A DNA stretch of 64,000 nt from Zhengitettix transpicula (Eukaryota; Arthropoda; Insecta; Orthoptera; Tetrigidae): NCBI GenBank assembly GCA_037074705.1, contig CM073590.1, positions 36,851,895 through 36,915,894 on the forward strand. The letters are read 5' to 3'. The position numbers and the translations under genes were made by a program. Of this stretch, positions 47,131-59,040 are shown piece by piece (the first letter of the stretch is position 1; each line of letters begins with the position of its first letter). Below the pieces are notes generated by a model. It saw only the letters and a program-made list of their open reading frames with translations. It ran no database searches and had not been told where the DNA came from.

Positions 47131-47515
47131 CGCTAAATTTTAAACTTTTCTTATGTAAGCCACTTTCAGCGAATAAACCCCGCCGTTATAAAGTGCAGTG
47201 TATTATTCATGCAAGCACATTATTTTCTATCCCGGACTGGATAATTTTTAGAGAAAAATTGTTCGTGTTCCTCTTGACCCAGACTACAATAGCAGAATGT
47301 CTGTACCTGAACGTATCGATCTCAAGTTTGAGCGTTCAGAAATACATTAGTTGCCGGTCTTGGTAAACATTTACCTACCGACAGCCAGTTAGGCGTTACA
47401 TACAGAGGGACCACTTTCTAGATAATTTCCTAGTGTGCTTTATTTTCCTTTTCGAAGGTACAATTATACCACAGTAAGGCAGAGTGGCATCACAATGTTC
47501 ACATTCAGCATCAAC
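47131..47515. other. Non-coding stretch
   Basis: Nothing recognised. Confidence 0.45.
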
Positions 47516-47519
47516 ATAC

Positions 47520-47737
47520 TGGACACTTCCTTTCATTATTCCAAAGAAACATGATATATATTTACACTTGCATCAACAGGTTATTAGCGACTCATTACTG
47601 ACATGTCGGGAGACTGATTTGACGAGAGATTCACTCACGCACACAAACATCCATTCACCGGGATTCGAACCCGGGATCTCTGCGATGCGACGCAGTCACG
47701 CTGACCCTTACAACATAAGAGGTCGGAAAGGAAACAA
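47520..47737 (-). mobile_element. tRNA-derived SINE
   Basis: The head (47653-47724, minus) begins CCTCTTATGTTGTAAGGG, has GGTCAGCG where an A box would lie, and a clear B box GGTTCGAATCC (47671-47661) in a T-arm-like hairpin CCGGGTTCGAATCCCGG. The acceptor ends do not pair, so it is not a working tRNA gene. The body continues to about 47520 with TGTGTGCGTGAGTGAATC and CAGTCTCCCGACATGTC. No other copy lies in the window. Confidence 0.7.
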
Positions 47738-47746
47738 TGACCTGGA

Positions 47747-47749
47747 AAG

Positions 47750-47780
<31 letters not shown>
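47747..47780. repeat. (TA)n microsatellite
   Basis: Uninterrupted TA run between the SINE head and the mariner. Confidence 0.95.
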
Positions 47781-47782
<2 letters not shown>

Positions 47783-47874
47783 GCTCCTCGTACATTTATA
47801 AAGAAATGTAAAGAAAAATTATTTACTATTGATTTAGAGCATATTTTAAATTACACGGCCTTAATAGGAGACCA

Positions 47875-48658
47875 GCTCAGAAAGAATATTCTTATAAAGG
47901 AAAATGTATTTGAAATAAATAAAAATTATCCAGTTCGATGCATGTGGTGAGCCGTGGCACAGGCTTCTTTATGTGCTCCTCGAAGAACTCTCCAGTCAGC
48001 TGTTTCCCCCACTTCAGAAACTCTTTCTGCACTTGCTCGTCAGTTTAAAATTTAATTCCATCCATGTGTGTCTTCAGGGAGGTGAAAAGACGATAAACTG
48101 AAGGCGCCAAGTAAGGTGTATACGGGAAATGGTTTGAAACATCCCAACAAAACGAGTCCAAGTGTGCCTTGGTGGCTGAGGCTGTGTCGGAACGAGTGTT
48201 GCTGTGCAACAAGCACACTCCTCTCGTTAGCATTCTCCGCCTTTAGTTTTGAATGCTCCTTTGAATCTTTTTAGGGTCTCACAATATCGTTTTGCATTGA
48301 TGGTCTCTCCCTGAGGCAGAAATCGATCAATAATGATGCCTTTCCGGTCCCAAGACACTGAGATCATGATTTTGTTTCCCAAAATTGGGGTTTTAAATTT
48401 TTTTCTAGATGGGTAATTGGTGTGACGACAGTCTTTCTGACTTTGGCGTGGAAAAAAATTTCGGCAGGTGTTATTCCGTCCACGAGTAGGAAGCGGATGA
48501 CAGCACGTACCTCGCACTTGGCGGGATTACTTGTCGACATATTTCACGGACCTGCGATGCTCGCTCTGTCATGTGTTCCTATACTGCTCAGTTTTGCCAA
48601 CCTTCAAAACACAAAATATCTCAGTCGGTCATGATCACAGAACACTTACTTTCTGAGC
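47875..48658 (-). mobile_element. Internally deleted mariner element
   Basis: The transposase remnant is bracketed by short inverted repeats: GCTCAGAAAG at 47875 and CTTTCTGAGC at 48649-48658. At 784 bp it is shorter than the usual 1.3 kb, in line with the internal deletion seen in the gene. TA target duplications are not evident at exactly these ends, so the true termini may lie slightly outside. Confidence 0.75.
47930..48540 (-). pseudogene. mariner transposase pseudogene
   Basis: The start at 48540 gives MSTSNPAKCEVRAVIRFLL and then PAEI, the N-terminal helix-turn-helix of mariner transposases. The frame then jumps into HTNYPSRKKFK, so roughly 100 or more codons including the first catalytic aspartate are deleted. 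After a frameshift come KIMISVSWDRKGIIIDRFL (second catalytic aspartate kept), ETINAKRYCETL, and MLTRGVCLLHSNTRSD, where the third aspartate of the HDNARPH block is serine. Then HFPYTPYLAPSVYRLF (YSPDLAPSDY-type block) and, past a stop, the C terminus ending KPVPRLTTCIELD. Inactive, yet its length and motif order are unusually easy to follow. Confidence 0.92.
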
Positions 48659-48659
48659 A

Positions 48660-50043
48660 TGCTATCACAACCCAATTACAGGAGTTTAATAAAATTTCAT
48701 TAAATCATGCAACGACCCATAAATAATACAAAATGTTTCATACCTGACAGCAGCATTAGGGTCTACAACTGTTACAGTAGGAGTAAATCAATAATTTAAT
48801 ATATACTCTTAAGAAATAATGTATATCGATTTCTTTGATTCCCACGCAATGTCGCACGGCGCACTGGATTGCAAAAACATCCTTTTCATGTGATTTCAAG
48901 TCAAATTATGAAATAAAAAGTCAGGAATGAGTCATTTTTATAAAATACAGTATTATACGTAGCAGGTATATCGCTATATTACATTTATATAGTAGGAATG
49001 AAGTTTGTTATTATGATGCTGTAATAGATTGTCGATAAAAATATATATTCAGAGTTATTATAATTGATTAATGTATACTGAAGCTATTAAAAAAAACGGT
49101 TTTCTAAAGTAAATTTTCGAGTTTCTATGGATCAAAAGTATTTTTCATTGGACGTGAGGATTAGCGATGAAAGTTTACACATTAGAAGAAATTATTTATC
49201 TAATGTTTAGATAAATAAACGAAGACATTTAAATTGTTAGAATCTCGAGTTAATAATGTAAAAATTAGTACTGGACACTAGATACCTATAATAATTTCTA
49301 TAACACAAGAATAAATGTCATTGTTGTTATTTTAGGAAAGCTTTTATTAATAGCTTGGACAAAGGATGTTGATAAATGTTTGAAAATAGTTTCTATAATT
49401 CATATTTGTGATTTAAAATTATATGTTGCGTGTTATAGTGAAATCGGTCTTTGATATCGGCTATACACAAAGAAAAGCCTAGAAGTAAATTATTTTAAAA
49501 AATACATAAAAACGTTAGGTCATTTAATGTGTAAGTAACCTTTGTCGCTGCGTTTTGATACTAGAGTTTGTCGTACACTAGAGAAACTCATTGATGGGAT
49601 AGTTGGTATTATGTATGCGTGTTCTGGTATTTATTAATTCACAATTGGGCAAATAGATCGGTGGCAGATACATGACAAAATTAGGTATTATCTAGCTTAA
49701 ACTAACAATAATAAAAAATATGCATATATGCATGCAGAAGTACCTTGATGCTTACATGGCAAACTTTTCTTTGTGGATGGTGTTTAATTGATGGAAATCC
49801 TTATATTACAGGAGTCACAACCACTAAGGACCATCGATTGATTAAGATTGGCGCCAATTACGTTTTGACTACTGTGAGCATATTACAAAAACCCTCGCAT
49901 TTACTATCATTATATATTTAATTTTTTAATTAGTCCCAATTAATGTTTCACAAATTTTAAATAATTATTTAAAATAATTTCATTAACGTATAAGTAGGCA
50001 AATCGTTCCGTTTGCAGTCTTTTTATGAAAATATTATTTTTTA
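48660..50043. other. AT-rich non-coding stretch
   Basis: Nothing recognised. Confidence 0.5.
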
Positions 50044-50275
50044 TAGTAACAGGCAACATGAGGGTAATCCAGGTGGTGGCAACTCCCCTTTAATAGCATA
50101 GGAAGGGATTTGAAAGGAGAGGGGGGGGGGCGGTACGGAAGCGTACAGATAGTTAGAGAAGGGTTTACTAGGAACCCGGGCTATGGTTTAAAGATCGTAC
50201 ACGAGTCATTCCCCTAAAAGTAGTGATACAAGGCAAACCAGCATTAGGTAGGTCGGGCGCTTGGTAATTTTCTTG
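50044..50275 (-). mobile_element. 560-bp retroposon, copy J
   Basis: Reversed 3' part after a T-rich run: AGTAACAGGCAACATGAGG to GTAGGTCGGGCGC. A G-run at 50122-50131 marks slippage at the family's poly-G/C stretch. Confidence 0.9.
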
Positions 50276-51055
50276 TAAACGCTCTTTAGTATTACTTCAG
50301 TTTACTTTTATCCCGACGAGTATTGATCTTAAAAATATAAGTTGCAGTTTTAATAAAAATACATAACGTCTCTCCAATTCGGCTAAGCTTTAAAAGTTAG
50401 CCAATGTTGCTATATTTCAATCGCTGTAATTGGTTGATTCAAGGTCACATCCCTCGCGGGGACTAACCACCATCGGTCTTTTAATTTAAATAAAACTATA
50501 GTATTGAACAAAATCAGGCGTCCTTGCTCCAACTGTCTCCCATTTTATTAGAAAACAGAGTTACTACACTAATTGCAATAAAGTTTCCTCTACCTTATAT
50601 CAGAACGTCATTGCTTAATTGTAGAGTCTTCCAAACAATCTCTCGATTTTGTGTAGAAACGGTTTCCTTAAACTTTTGACGATTTATTCCTTACCGAAAA
50701 TACATTAACTTTCCAAAACAGCATCAATTCAATTGTCTAAGAAACAGTAAAAGATCAAAGGACTAAAGGAATACACTCCAGCGTCTCTAACGGGAAGAAA
50801 CTTCGTACTGAGACAGCGGTTGGACTTGGATATTACAGAATTAATGTTCCAAGTACATAATTTTTGGGACTTTTAAATTAACTTTTGAACAATAATTTAG
50901 AATTGACACACAAAAAAATGTGATTCCTACCTGTAACACTATAATTTTTCCTTTTTATTTTGTCAACGAAATCAGGAAACTTGAAAAATCTACGCATACT
51001 GCATACCTTCGCTTTGTTTGTTCTTAATCTCCTTTTAAACAAACAAGGCGTTAGT
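50276..51055. other. Non-coding stretch
   Basis: Nothing recognised. Confidence 0.45.
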
Positions 51056-51260
51056 ACTTCCTTCTGAAATTGTCTCGACTTTGCGTAACTGAAGTGTACA
51101 CCGCTGGAGGCGTACTTATGGCGGCGTCGTGGTGATCACGTGGGGGTCTGGGTTTGATGTTGGGCGGAGCTTCGGTGCGCGCGCAACTTGATCGGCGCGT
51201 AGCGACATCTGCCAGGTCTACGCCAGAACTACTGACTTCTGCGAAGGAAACCCACACAAC
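51056..51260. other. CpG-rich block
   Basis: GC-rich (CGGTGCGCGCGCAACTTG) with a minus-strand frame of 109 residues that overlaps it. An imperfect CTCF-like site is read on minus at 51202-51215 (CTGGCAGATGTCGC). No family match. Confidence 0.3.
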
Positions 51261-51725
51261 CAGACTGTCCAGAGCAGGAGTATTCACGATACATCTACAG
51301 TAGCAGACAACCATAAAGAATAAAACTGAAAGAATAAAATTAACGTTCGCCCACAAATTAATATTAGGGTGCATTAACATTACAATTCAATTCAGATCAA
51401 ACATACGTGCATATATATATATATATATCTGTTTGTACTTTAAATCTGAAGCGACTACTCCAACGTCAACGAAACAGCTGGAAACCTTTGGACCTTCATT
51501 TTATACGTTGCATGTAGTAAGTATGCAGTGCTCATATTCTCTATACGAACCATAAATGTTCTGTATGAGTAAAAATCAATATATTTAATTTTTATTGATA
51601 AAAAAAATTCTAAATTTTCTCTCGACACATATAAAGCAAAGTTGCTTGACGTTTCTTTCATATTCTGAACAACGTTAAAGTAGCTGTATCGTAGATCCGC
51701 TTTAAGGGCTACTGCCCTCGATACA
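51261..51725. other. AT-rich stretch with a short (AT)n run
   Basis: The AT run lies at about 51411-51428; nothing else recognised. Confidence 0.5.
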
Positions 51726-51910
51726 AACCTCCCCTTGCTTTGCTAGCTATAGGGGTTGCGAGGGGCGGCGGGAATTTCTGGAAAGGGGGTGGCAGGAGGG
51801 GAGCTGTATCGAGTTGTTTCGAGAGTCGACACACCAGCGCTGCAATCGATTATGTCGACAGAATTCCAGATTCTGCCAGTAGATGGCAGCGTCGTATAGT
51901 TGCTTTACCT
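51726..51910. other. GC-raised block
   Basis: Short GC-rich block (GCGAGGGGCGGCGGG, AAAGGGGGTGGCAGG) ending in the CTCF-like motif annotated separately. A 63-residue plus-strand frame looks compositional. Confidence 0.3.
51876..51890 (+). promoter_or_regulatory. CTCF-like binding motif
   Basis: CCAGTAGATGGCAGC fits every position of the consensus CCASYAGRKGGCRS used for insect and vertebrate CTCF cores. Binding is inferred. The same word is also seen in some insect repeats, so an insulator role needs testing. Confidence 0.45.
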
Positions 51911-52982
51911 ATACAAAACAAAAAAAGATAAACATAAATATGTTGTTTTACAATATAACCTGTAGTCGACTATATTGTTTTAAAGTTCCTTAGAATATAC
52001 CCAACATTTCATTTTTGTTACTTTTTTAAGGACAACGATACAACATTTCTTTCATCTATAGAAATGTTTAAACAACACATTTTTTAAACACAAATTGACC
52101 ATCTTAAGTCACCCGGAACTGTTCTTACTACGTGTTTAATATAAAGAAACTAAATACCTTTAGGCAAATATCTCCGAATAAATTAAAGTGGTCCATTTAT
52201 TCATTATCAACACTTCCGTGCAATGTATACAATTTGTCTAATATAACACAATAAGTTCAGGATCAAACACACCCAAGATTTGGATCGGATGGAAAATTGA
52301 GAATTTGACAATATACTTTTAATCTCAGTCATATTCGGAGAAAGGAAAAGATGATTTGAATTTGTGCTTAAAGCTTTCTGAAATCAACTGCTTGCAGAGA
52401 AATAGGAAAGCAAGCAAGAATCAAATTACATTTTACATATTACAACTCTTAAAATAAAAAAAGAATGGTAAAAAAGAACTGACTGTTTCCGACAATAACA
52501 GAACTCTGAAATTCGGACCACATAAATTAGAGTAGACATGAAAAGTTCCAATAAGTGTAAGAACAATAATAAAAAATTATCAAGAATAATACGTAGTAGA
52601 ATTAAACAGAAGAAAAATATCATTTAATTAATAATTGTAGCAGCGAAATGAAGACAAATAATATTTTAAATAACATTTTAAAGACATTTAAAAATCTTAT
52701 TGATTTTTAATATATAAACTTAAAGTTTGTACTTTTCCTTGTATATTTCACCGAGTGCAGATCTAATATCAGCAATAATTCACTCATTTATTAATATTCT
52801 TGTAGATAATTATTGAACTTATTCAAATATTCTGAAGATAATACTAAAAGTGACTATTCTATTCTCTATGACATTGAGAGATGTATGATACGATTTTGTG
52901 GCCAATAATTATCTTCATAAAATATATGGTTGCGAATTTAAATATAATATCTACATCACTGGTGTAACACTTATTTGGTCTC

Positions 52983-53021
<39 letters not shown>

Positions 53022-54095
53022 TTATTCATTAAAATGATCAAAATTACGAAATTATTAATACTGTAATTCGAAAGTAAAAAAGTGATATAAAAACAAATAT
53101 TCTATATCGTGGTTGTTCTTAAGTGGAGCCCGATCCTTACGTTCGTATTTACGTTATTAATTTGAAATGTATTTCAAGATAAAAATATAATTAACATTCA
53201 AAATAATCTTACTATTCCCCTACGTCAAAGGACGAAGATGTCTAAGAAACGTGAGAAAATGGATAGTTAGATCACTATATCTGAAATTTTATAATCAAAT
53301 TGAATTATAAATTAAAATTTCAGTTTTTAGTATTTTAAAATTTTTTAATGCTCTGTCCTGTATTGTATATATAATTACAAATGGCAAATGTATACTTTTA
53401 GGAATTGAATCGTACTAATAAAATAAATCATATCTGAAGGATATAACACATACGGAAGTAATTTCGTACTATTAAAATAAATTTTCCCTGAAACAGAAGA
53501 AGAACTTGTATTGTAGAACAAAGGACGGAGCAAGGTCTGTACAATGAACTCGAGAAGTATAAATATGACGAGTGTAATAAGGAGATGTAAAGAAAAATGT
53601 AACTCGGGTAAAGTTAAAGAGTAGAAACGGAAGAAGAATAAATATTTAGAAGCGGAGTACAAAATACAAAGTCGTTCAAATGGCTGTGATGCGGACAACT
53701 TGGAAGAAGATTGCGTTTTCAGATAAAGTAATATTGCGTTCACACATTAAAAATATGTTTTAGAGAAATATTAAGATAAAGGAATGAGTATATAAATGAA
53801 TAAGGCATGTAGGCATGTAGATGTATAAGAGGCTGAACGATTACATCGGATCAGCAAAGAAAAAAGTAATTTTTTTTGTTGATTTTGAGTAAATTAATTT
53901 TGGGTAAATTAGACGAGTTTATGTCAACACAGACTTCCTATTTATAATGTACTTTAACACAAGAAATCAACTATTCAATTTGGAATCAACTGTTGTGATT
54001 TTTGTCAAAACTATTGCCAGACTGAAGAAAATATAGACAAAGTTAAAAACTTTATAAATGATGTAAATACAAGATATTAAGCCATCATACATACA
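51911..54095. other. AT-rich non-coding stretch
   Basis: The 122-residue minus-strand frame (53375-53743) is opposite a purine-rich strand and has only hydrophobic low-complexity content. No gene recognised. Confidence 0.45.
52984..53022. repeat. (AT)n microsatellite
   Basis: Nearly uninterrupted, framed by ATACAT on both sides. Confidence 0.95.
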
Positions 54096-54099
54096 ATTA

Positions 54100-54348
54100 A
54101 AATGAGAAGAGTCCTGTTTATGCTTTTAATGTGTAATATTTCTGAAATTAACCTATTATTAAAATTAGTTGTTTTATCTAGAATAATAGCATTATAAAAA
54201 CTGAAAGAATGATTAAGATACAAACAATGTTTATAAGTTGGAAAAATTAAATTGGTTTTATGTTCCTTAATTATAGTTAACTAAGATGGTTTGGTCTAGC
54301 TGATATAACAAAATGAGAAATATTGCAACTAATTTTATAAACAAGATT
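54100..54348 (-). pseudogene. Penelope-like element GIY-YIG endonuclease fragment
   Basis: Minus strand: NLVYKISCN (54348-54322), a damaged YIG region, LRNIKPI-type sequence where R.KEHK is expected, then one open run AIILDKTTNFNNRLISEI followed by LHIK. It parallels the fragment at 13765-14007 block for block (VYKISCN; ILDK; RLI.EI) and shares the VY.I start with 34206. The DNA of the two minus-strand copies also matches over TGCAACTAATTTTATAAAC. Stops and frame changes throughout; no reverse transcriptase part found. Confidence 0.75.
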
Positions 54349-54625
54349 ATGGAGTATGCAAATATTAAGACAATATTTGTGTTTTTTTAACAATTTAAAA
54401 CACTGAAAATTAACGTATTTAAAAATTAGAGAAATATTTAGTTGTTTTTAATGACGTTTTAAATTCATAGATAAGGTATAATAAGGAAAAACAATAATTT
54501 TTTTATTTTCACATGAATCCTCATTGACAGAATACCTCATAACGTCTGTAGTGACTGAATTGAAAATAATCGTTGTTAGGAAGCTAAGCAAAAAGAAAGT
54601 AAGGCTTCACTTTTCAATCAGAACA
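54349..54625. other. AT-rich spacer
   Basis: Nothing recognised. Confidence 0.5.
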
Positions 54626-55030
54626 AAAGCATTGTTTTATTGAGCGTGACTTCCCTTTAGCTGAAATGGATAGTCTCGACTTTCTCACACTAAGTATTAT
54701 GTATGTATGTCTGTATGCGTGAGAGTGTGTGAGATGGCCGATAGCTGCTGCGTCAATACTTCGCACACGCACGCACGCACGTACGCTCACGCTACCTGCT
54801 ATTAGCACTACGTTGTGATGGATGTTTGCAGTTTGCTTATTAACTACTCCCCGCACATTAATATGGACTCGCGTGTTTTAAACTTACTTCAAGTACGGCC
54901 AAACTTTACTGATAACCGGCAAATGTGTCATGGCAAAATGTTGTCAAGATGGGAGGGTTAGCTACAATTTATTCTACGCGCCGCAATTTTACTCGCTCGT
55001 TAAAATTCATACTTTGAGCGATGCATTGTC
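54626..55030. other. GC-raised block with a (CGCA)n run
   Basis: An imperfect ACGC repeat (CACACGCACGCACGCACG, about 54763-54782) lies in an 80-residue minus-strand frame whose RACVRVR residues come from it. 54870-55030 is balanced, repeat-free sequence that could be regulatory. Confidence 0.3.
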
Positions 55031-55990
55031 TAGTGATAAAATAATTTTTTCGAATTAACTATTTCAATATGAAATCAAGTTTAACTCATCATCACAAATT
55101 AGTATATAACGTTATTCAATAACCGGGATTTAATTCCAAAAATATTATTTTTTGGTTTCAGCTATTACCTAGTATACTATTGACGATAAGTGACTTATTC
55201 AAAACTACAAATTTATGCACATAATCTAGCAGGCAAATGTTTTTGGATCCTCATTGATAATTGTAGCCTTTTTCTGTTTGGAAAAGTTATATCCCTAGTG
55301 TTTTCAGATTTCATAAAATGCGTACTATAAAAGGAAAATGCTTAATATAAAACTTAGCTCAAGTAGTTAATAAAATCACCCTGGCAGTTGAAGTGGCTGT
55401 AATAAATTCTTTTAAATCTCAGGTCGAATGCTTGACGCGGAAAATAAAAATTCGACAGAGCTGAGAGTCGAAACTGCGTTCAGTGCCGATTACGTTGTTA
55501 ATCCACGAGTACCTTCTAAGATACCCTGTTGATCCCAGCTTCGAAGATGAATCTGTCTTTCTTTTATGTGTTTCTCTCTCTCTCACGCCGACCTACAAGT
55601 CCATTTTCCACATTCTTTCATGGAATCATTCTTAGTACTCAAACATCAACTATATGTAAATTAATTATAAGTTATATTAATATAAGGATAGAAAATGCTA
55701 AATATAAATCTTAGCTAGAAAGTTTGGTGAAATTGAGCTCATGAGGCAGGAATTATCCATACTAGTTTTATAGCCCCAACGACGAATTTCAGATACGGAA
55801 ACAACGCTTTGAAATACTAAAATTTATTTTTACATATTCTTCATTATAAATTATATATTCCAAAATTCCCCAAATGACAGAAATTCAAAGCTTTTATTCA
55901 CTTTTTAATCATTTTTTTTATAAAGACTGTCCTATTAATTTTTATACGTTGTAACCAAATTACAGATACAAAATGAATTTTTTTCTCAGT
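55031..55990. other. AT-rich non-coding stretch
   Basis: Nothing recognised. Confidence 0.5.
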
Positions 55991-56029
55991 ATTTTATAAT
56001 ATTAACAGCAACACGAGCTTTCGGCTCTA

Positions 56030-56262
56030 TTCATCATTATCATTCTGTAAAAATATAAATTCATAATAAAAACATTATAAAATTTATTATAATTATATTT
56101 ATCGACAAAAATTAATTAATACATTTTCTACATACCTTCTTCGCGATAGTTGCTATTTTAATATACAAACATGTTTTATTTTTATGGTAACCAAGTAAGT
56201 AATATTATAATAAATTTTATAATGATTCATATAAATGTTTTAACTATTACAGAATGATATCG
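56030..56262. repeat. Inverted repeat (foldback), family C
   Basis: Arms at about 56032-56097 and 56200-56262. The inner core ATTATAAAATTTATTATAAT is perfect and the outer ATCATTCTGTAA faces TTACAGAATGAT. Just left, CACGAGCTTTCGGCTCTATT reads on minus as AGAGCCGAAAGCTCGTG. That is reminiscent of PLE terminal-repeat motifs but not a hammerhead core I can fold. Confidence 0.75.
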
Positions 56263-57215
56263 CCTTGTAAAATCGAATTTCTGTTACTGTTAGTATAAAA
56301 AATATGGAAACATTTTACATCAATTTTATGAATTTGTTGAACTTTTTACAGTATTTATACCAGAAAACCATTGTATGGTCATTTAGTGACCAATTATAAT
56401 GTATTAATTAGAAAAAGACGGTTGTGATGTTCACTGTTATTTGAGACATCAACTTTAAATCATCAATTTCCTTAATGTATATAAGATGAATAATTAAAGA
56501 AAGAGAAATGTTTTGTAAATGAATTAAATGTAGTTAACTAACCGTGTGGAGTTAAAAAAATGTAAATACTGAAATTAATGTCTGACCTTCCATGCATATA
56601 TATTTTTAGACTTGTTATAATACAGTTTTGCCCTGTAGATTTAATCTGTCTTTGTATGTAAATAACGGTAAGCGGTGTTTGTAATTTTCGGAACAATAAA
56701 GAAAACGTAACGAGTTTTCAATTATTATACTTTGCCAAATAGATCATGCGGGCTTCAGGATAATGCGATCGATACCCTCTTCTTTCATAACACCATCAGA
56801 TAGTGGAAGATGTCTGGCATATCATAACTCATTGAAAAAACGTTACGTTGTTTCTACACTATTTCAAACTATTTTCAAACTTTTGCTCTTAACAAAACAA
56901 ATGATAATCCTGATGAACTGTGATCACATTTATGGGATCTCGTTTAACCTTTCAAATTCTACTGAAAAAAAAAGCATTATACCAGTTTAAGCGCATTACA
57001 TTTTTATTCACAGAAATTCATACAGAAATATGTTGCGGATATTTACAGGTATAAAATCATTTTGATGCTCTAAAAATCTAATAAAAAAAACAATAAGCAA
57101 GAGATAATAATAAGAGCTACCTTTAATATTTATATTACGCTATAAATTAAGGTATCATTAGGAAAATAATAATCTATTTTTATCGCGTTGAGTTTACACC
57201 TATTTTAATTTAGTT
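56263..57215. other. AT-rich non-coding stretch
   Basis: Nothing recognised. Confidence 0.5.
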
Positions 57216-57345
57216 ACAGTGAATAACAAGGTCCGTAATCATGCGGATGTCGTGCAGTTATTTAGACACACGACCCGCTGCACCGTGTTTCATAATATTT
57301 TATCTAACAACGCAGTATATATTGCGCAGTGAACGCAGTATCAGT
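57216..57345. other. Short GC-raised block
   Basis: Contains GTAATCATGCGGATGTCG and CACGACCCGCTGCACCG between AT-rich flanks; possibly conserved non-coding DNA. Confidence 0.25.
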
Positions 57346-57620
57346 GCATTGGGCTATATATACCAATATAACAAATCACTATTTTCTGCAAAGCCAGAAT
57401 CATGGAGGGGTTAATGTCATGTATAATTAATAGCCACTGATGATTAAGTAAGTTAGGAATATTGTTGAGGGCTTTGTGAACCATGATATCCAAGATCCAA
57501 CCCTGTTTGTTCGCCGACGTCGGTATCGCACTCAATTTAGCTATCCAAATCCGATAGGATATCTCATTTAGCTCGTAATTGAACCTCGATTAGGACTAGT
57601 TGAAATTTATGGCGAAAGCT
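57346..57620. other. Non-coding spacer
   Basis: Nothing recognised. Confidence 0.45.
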
Positions 57621-57830
57621 GAACGATTTAGAAATGCAGTTTGCGTCATGCACGAGATAATCGTCGGGCGCGACTACGGCCAAACCCATCGCATCTGTAA
57701 GCTTCGTCAATACAAATAGCTAGACATGCAGCTAGCCGTAAATGTGCCGAATAATTATCAATATTCACGTTGCAGGTCAATCGCAGTCATGTAAATTCTC
57801 TATGTAGCTGAGACTGTTTCGTTTGCTATA
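57621..57830. other. GC-raised non-coding block
   Basis: ATAATCGTCGGGCGCGACTA and GCAGCTAGCCGTAAATG lie in a repeat-free block; possible regulatory DNA. Confidence 0.25.
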
Positions 57831-58215
57831 TCAATCTGTGTATCGTCAAAACTTTGGAAAATGCGCCACCAACGTATTTTGGAAACAAATTTATCAAAAA
57901 CACAAAATATTACTATTATCAGCAAACAGTGTTCTTCGGTAAGTTGTGAGGGACATGATGAGAAGAACTGGGGGTTCAAATCCTCATAACGTCACATTCA
58001 TTTCAGTTTTACATAGTTTCCACAAATCTGCTTAATACGCCATGGAAGAGGAAAACAATGTCAACGCAGCTTCCTTCATAATTCCTACAAAAAATCCTGG
58101 GAATCCTGAAAAATGTATTAAGGCTCTTGTCGCGTCAAATCCGTAATGCGTCATGTTAGCTAACAATGTTACAGTTGTCTGAATAGTAAAGAATCCTAAA
58201 TTGATTGTATACAGT
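57831..58215. other. Non-coding stretch
   Basis: A B-box-like GGTTCAAATCC lies near 57972 with no matching A box or cloverleaf. Confidence 0.4.
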
Positions 58216-58224
58216 ACTGAAAAA

Positions 58225-58470
58225 TTTATAACATAAATAAATAGTTCAATTCTTCCTCAATGGAATTTCAGAAATTTTCTTGAATCTAAAATATCTTAAA
58301 TTGTTCATCAATGACATACCTGTCTGTCATATTACTAAATAGAAAAATTTGCTCATAAAAACTACATAATTTTGTACTATGTACTATGTTTCACAAAACC
58401 AGTAAAAGAAATTGAAAAATTAAACAACTAGCTAATAATTAGAAAATTTATATCTAGAGATTCAGTATAA
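58225..58470 (+). pseudogene. Possible LINE reverse transcriptase scrap
   Basis: Plus strand reads LKLFINDIPVC after a PQ(G)-like start, resembling the PQG...LFINDIP block of non-LTR reverse transcriptases. Stops follow, then YYVSQNQ and KKLKN where a thumb region would continue. The catalytic YADD is not recognisable. Low confidence: short and heavily broken. Confidence 0.3.
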
Positions 58471-58695
58471 AAATCTCGTGATTTATTTTCTGATTGATGT
58501 AGTAAGTTACCATTCAAGAATGTTAATATGAACTCAGAATACCCTCCAATCAAAAAGCGAGCGATGCCGTTTTTTTATTATTATTAAAATTAACTCTTAG
58601 TCCGGAGACTTTACAGTTGTGATAATTCATAATAAAAGTATTTACAATTGTAACTTTTTAACAAATAAAACATAAAAAGATGTTTATAATTTGTA
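58471..58695. other. AT-rich spacer
   Basis: Nothing recognised. Confidence 0.5.
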
Positions 58696-59040
58696 AATAT
58701 ATATCATGTAAACTTGGGGTCTTGGATATGACCCTTGTCATTCCAAGTTAGAGACGAGAGAAACCGACTAACTTGTTTACAAATAATAACGAAAGTTAGC
58801 CGGCATGATATTTGGGATCGATCTGATCATCGGGGAAACTTCATTTTATGAAAACCCGTCAAGGACGTTATGGGAATGATGGGAAGAACGGATATTTAGG
58901 GAGTATGTAGTGCCAGTTGGTAGAGGGGGGTTAGAGTTAGGTAATTCCGGAGTGATTTAGGGGGAGGATGATATCAATTTTAGTCTGCGATTTTGTGAAG
59001 GAGGGGGCGGGTTACTGTAGAAGAGCTCAATGGTCGCAAA
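58696..59040. other. GC-raised non-coding block
   Basis: Purine-rich on plus (GGTAGAGGGGGGTTAGAG, GGAGGGGGCGGG) with GATCGATCTGATCATCGG-like sequence before it. No open frame or repeat match. Confidence 0.25.

Noticed and set aside
47653..47724. Functional tRNA gene
   Set aside because: B box and T-arm are clear but the acceptor ends do not pair and the A box is weak; the attached body fits a SINE.
53375..53743. 122-residue minus-strand open frame
   Set aside because: Opposite a purine-rich strand that lacks stops by composition; only hydrophobic low-complexity residues, no motif.
55995..56040. Hammerhead core in foldback family C
   Set aside because: GCCGAAAGC is present but there is no stem II of acceptable length after the CUGAUGA-like word.
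57965..57985. tRNA or SINE B box (GGTTCAAATCC)
   Set aside because: No A box or cloverleaf upstream and no matching copy elsewhere in the window.
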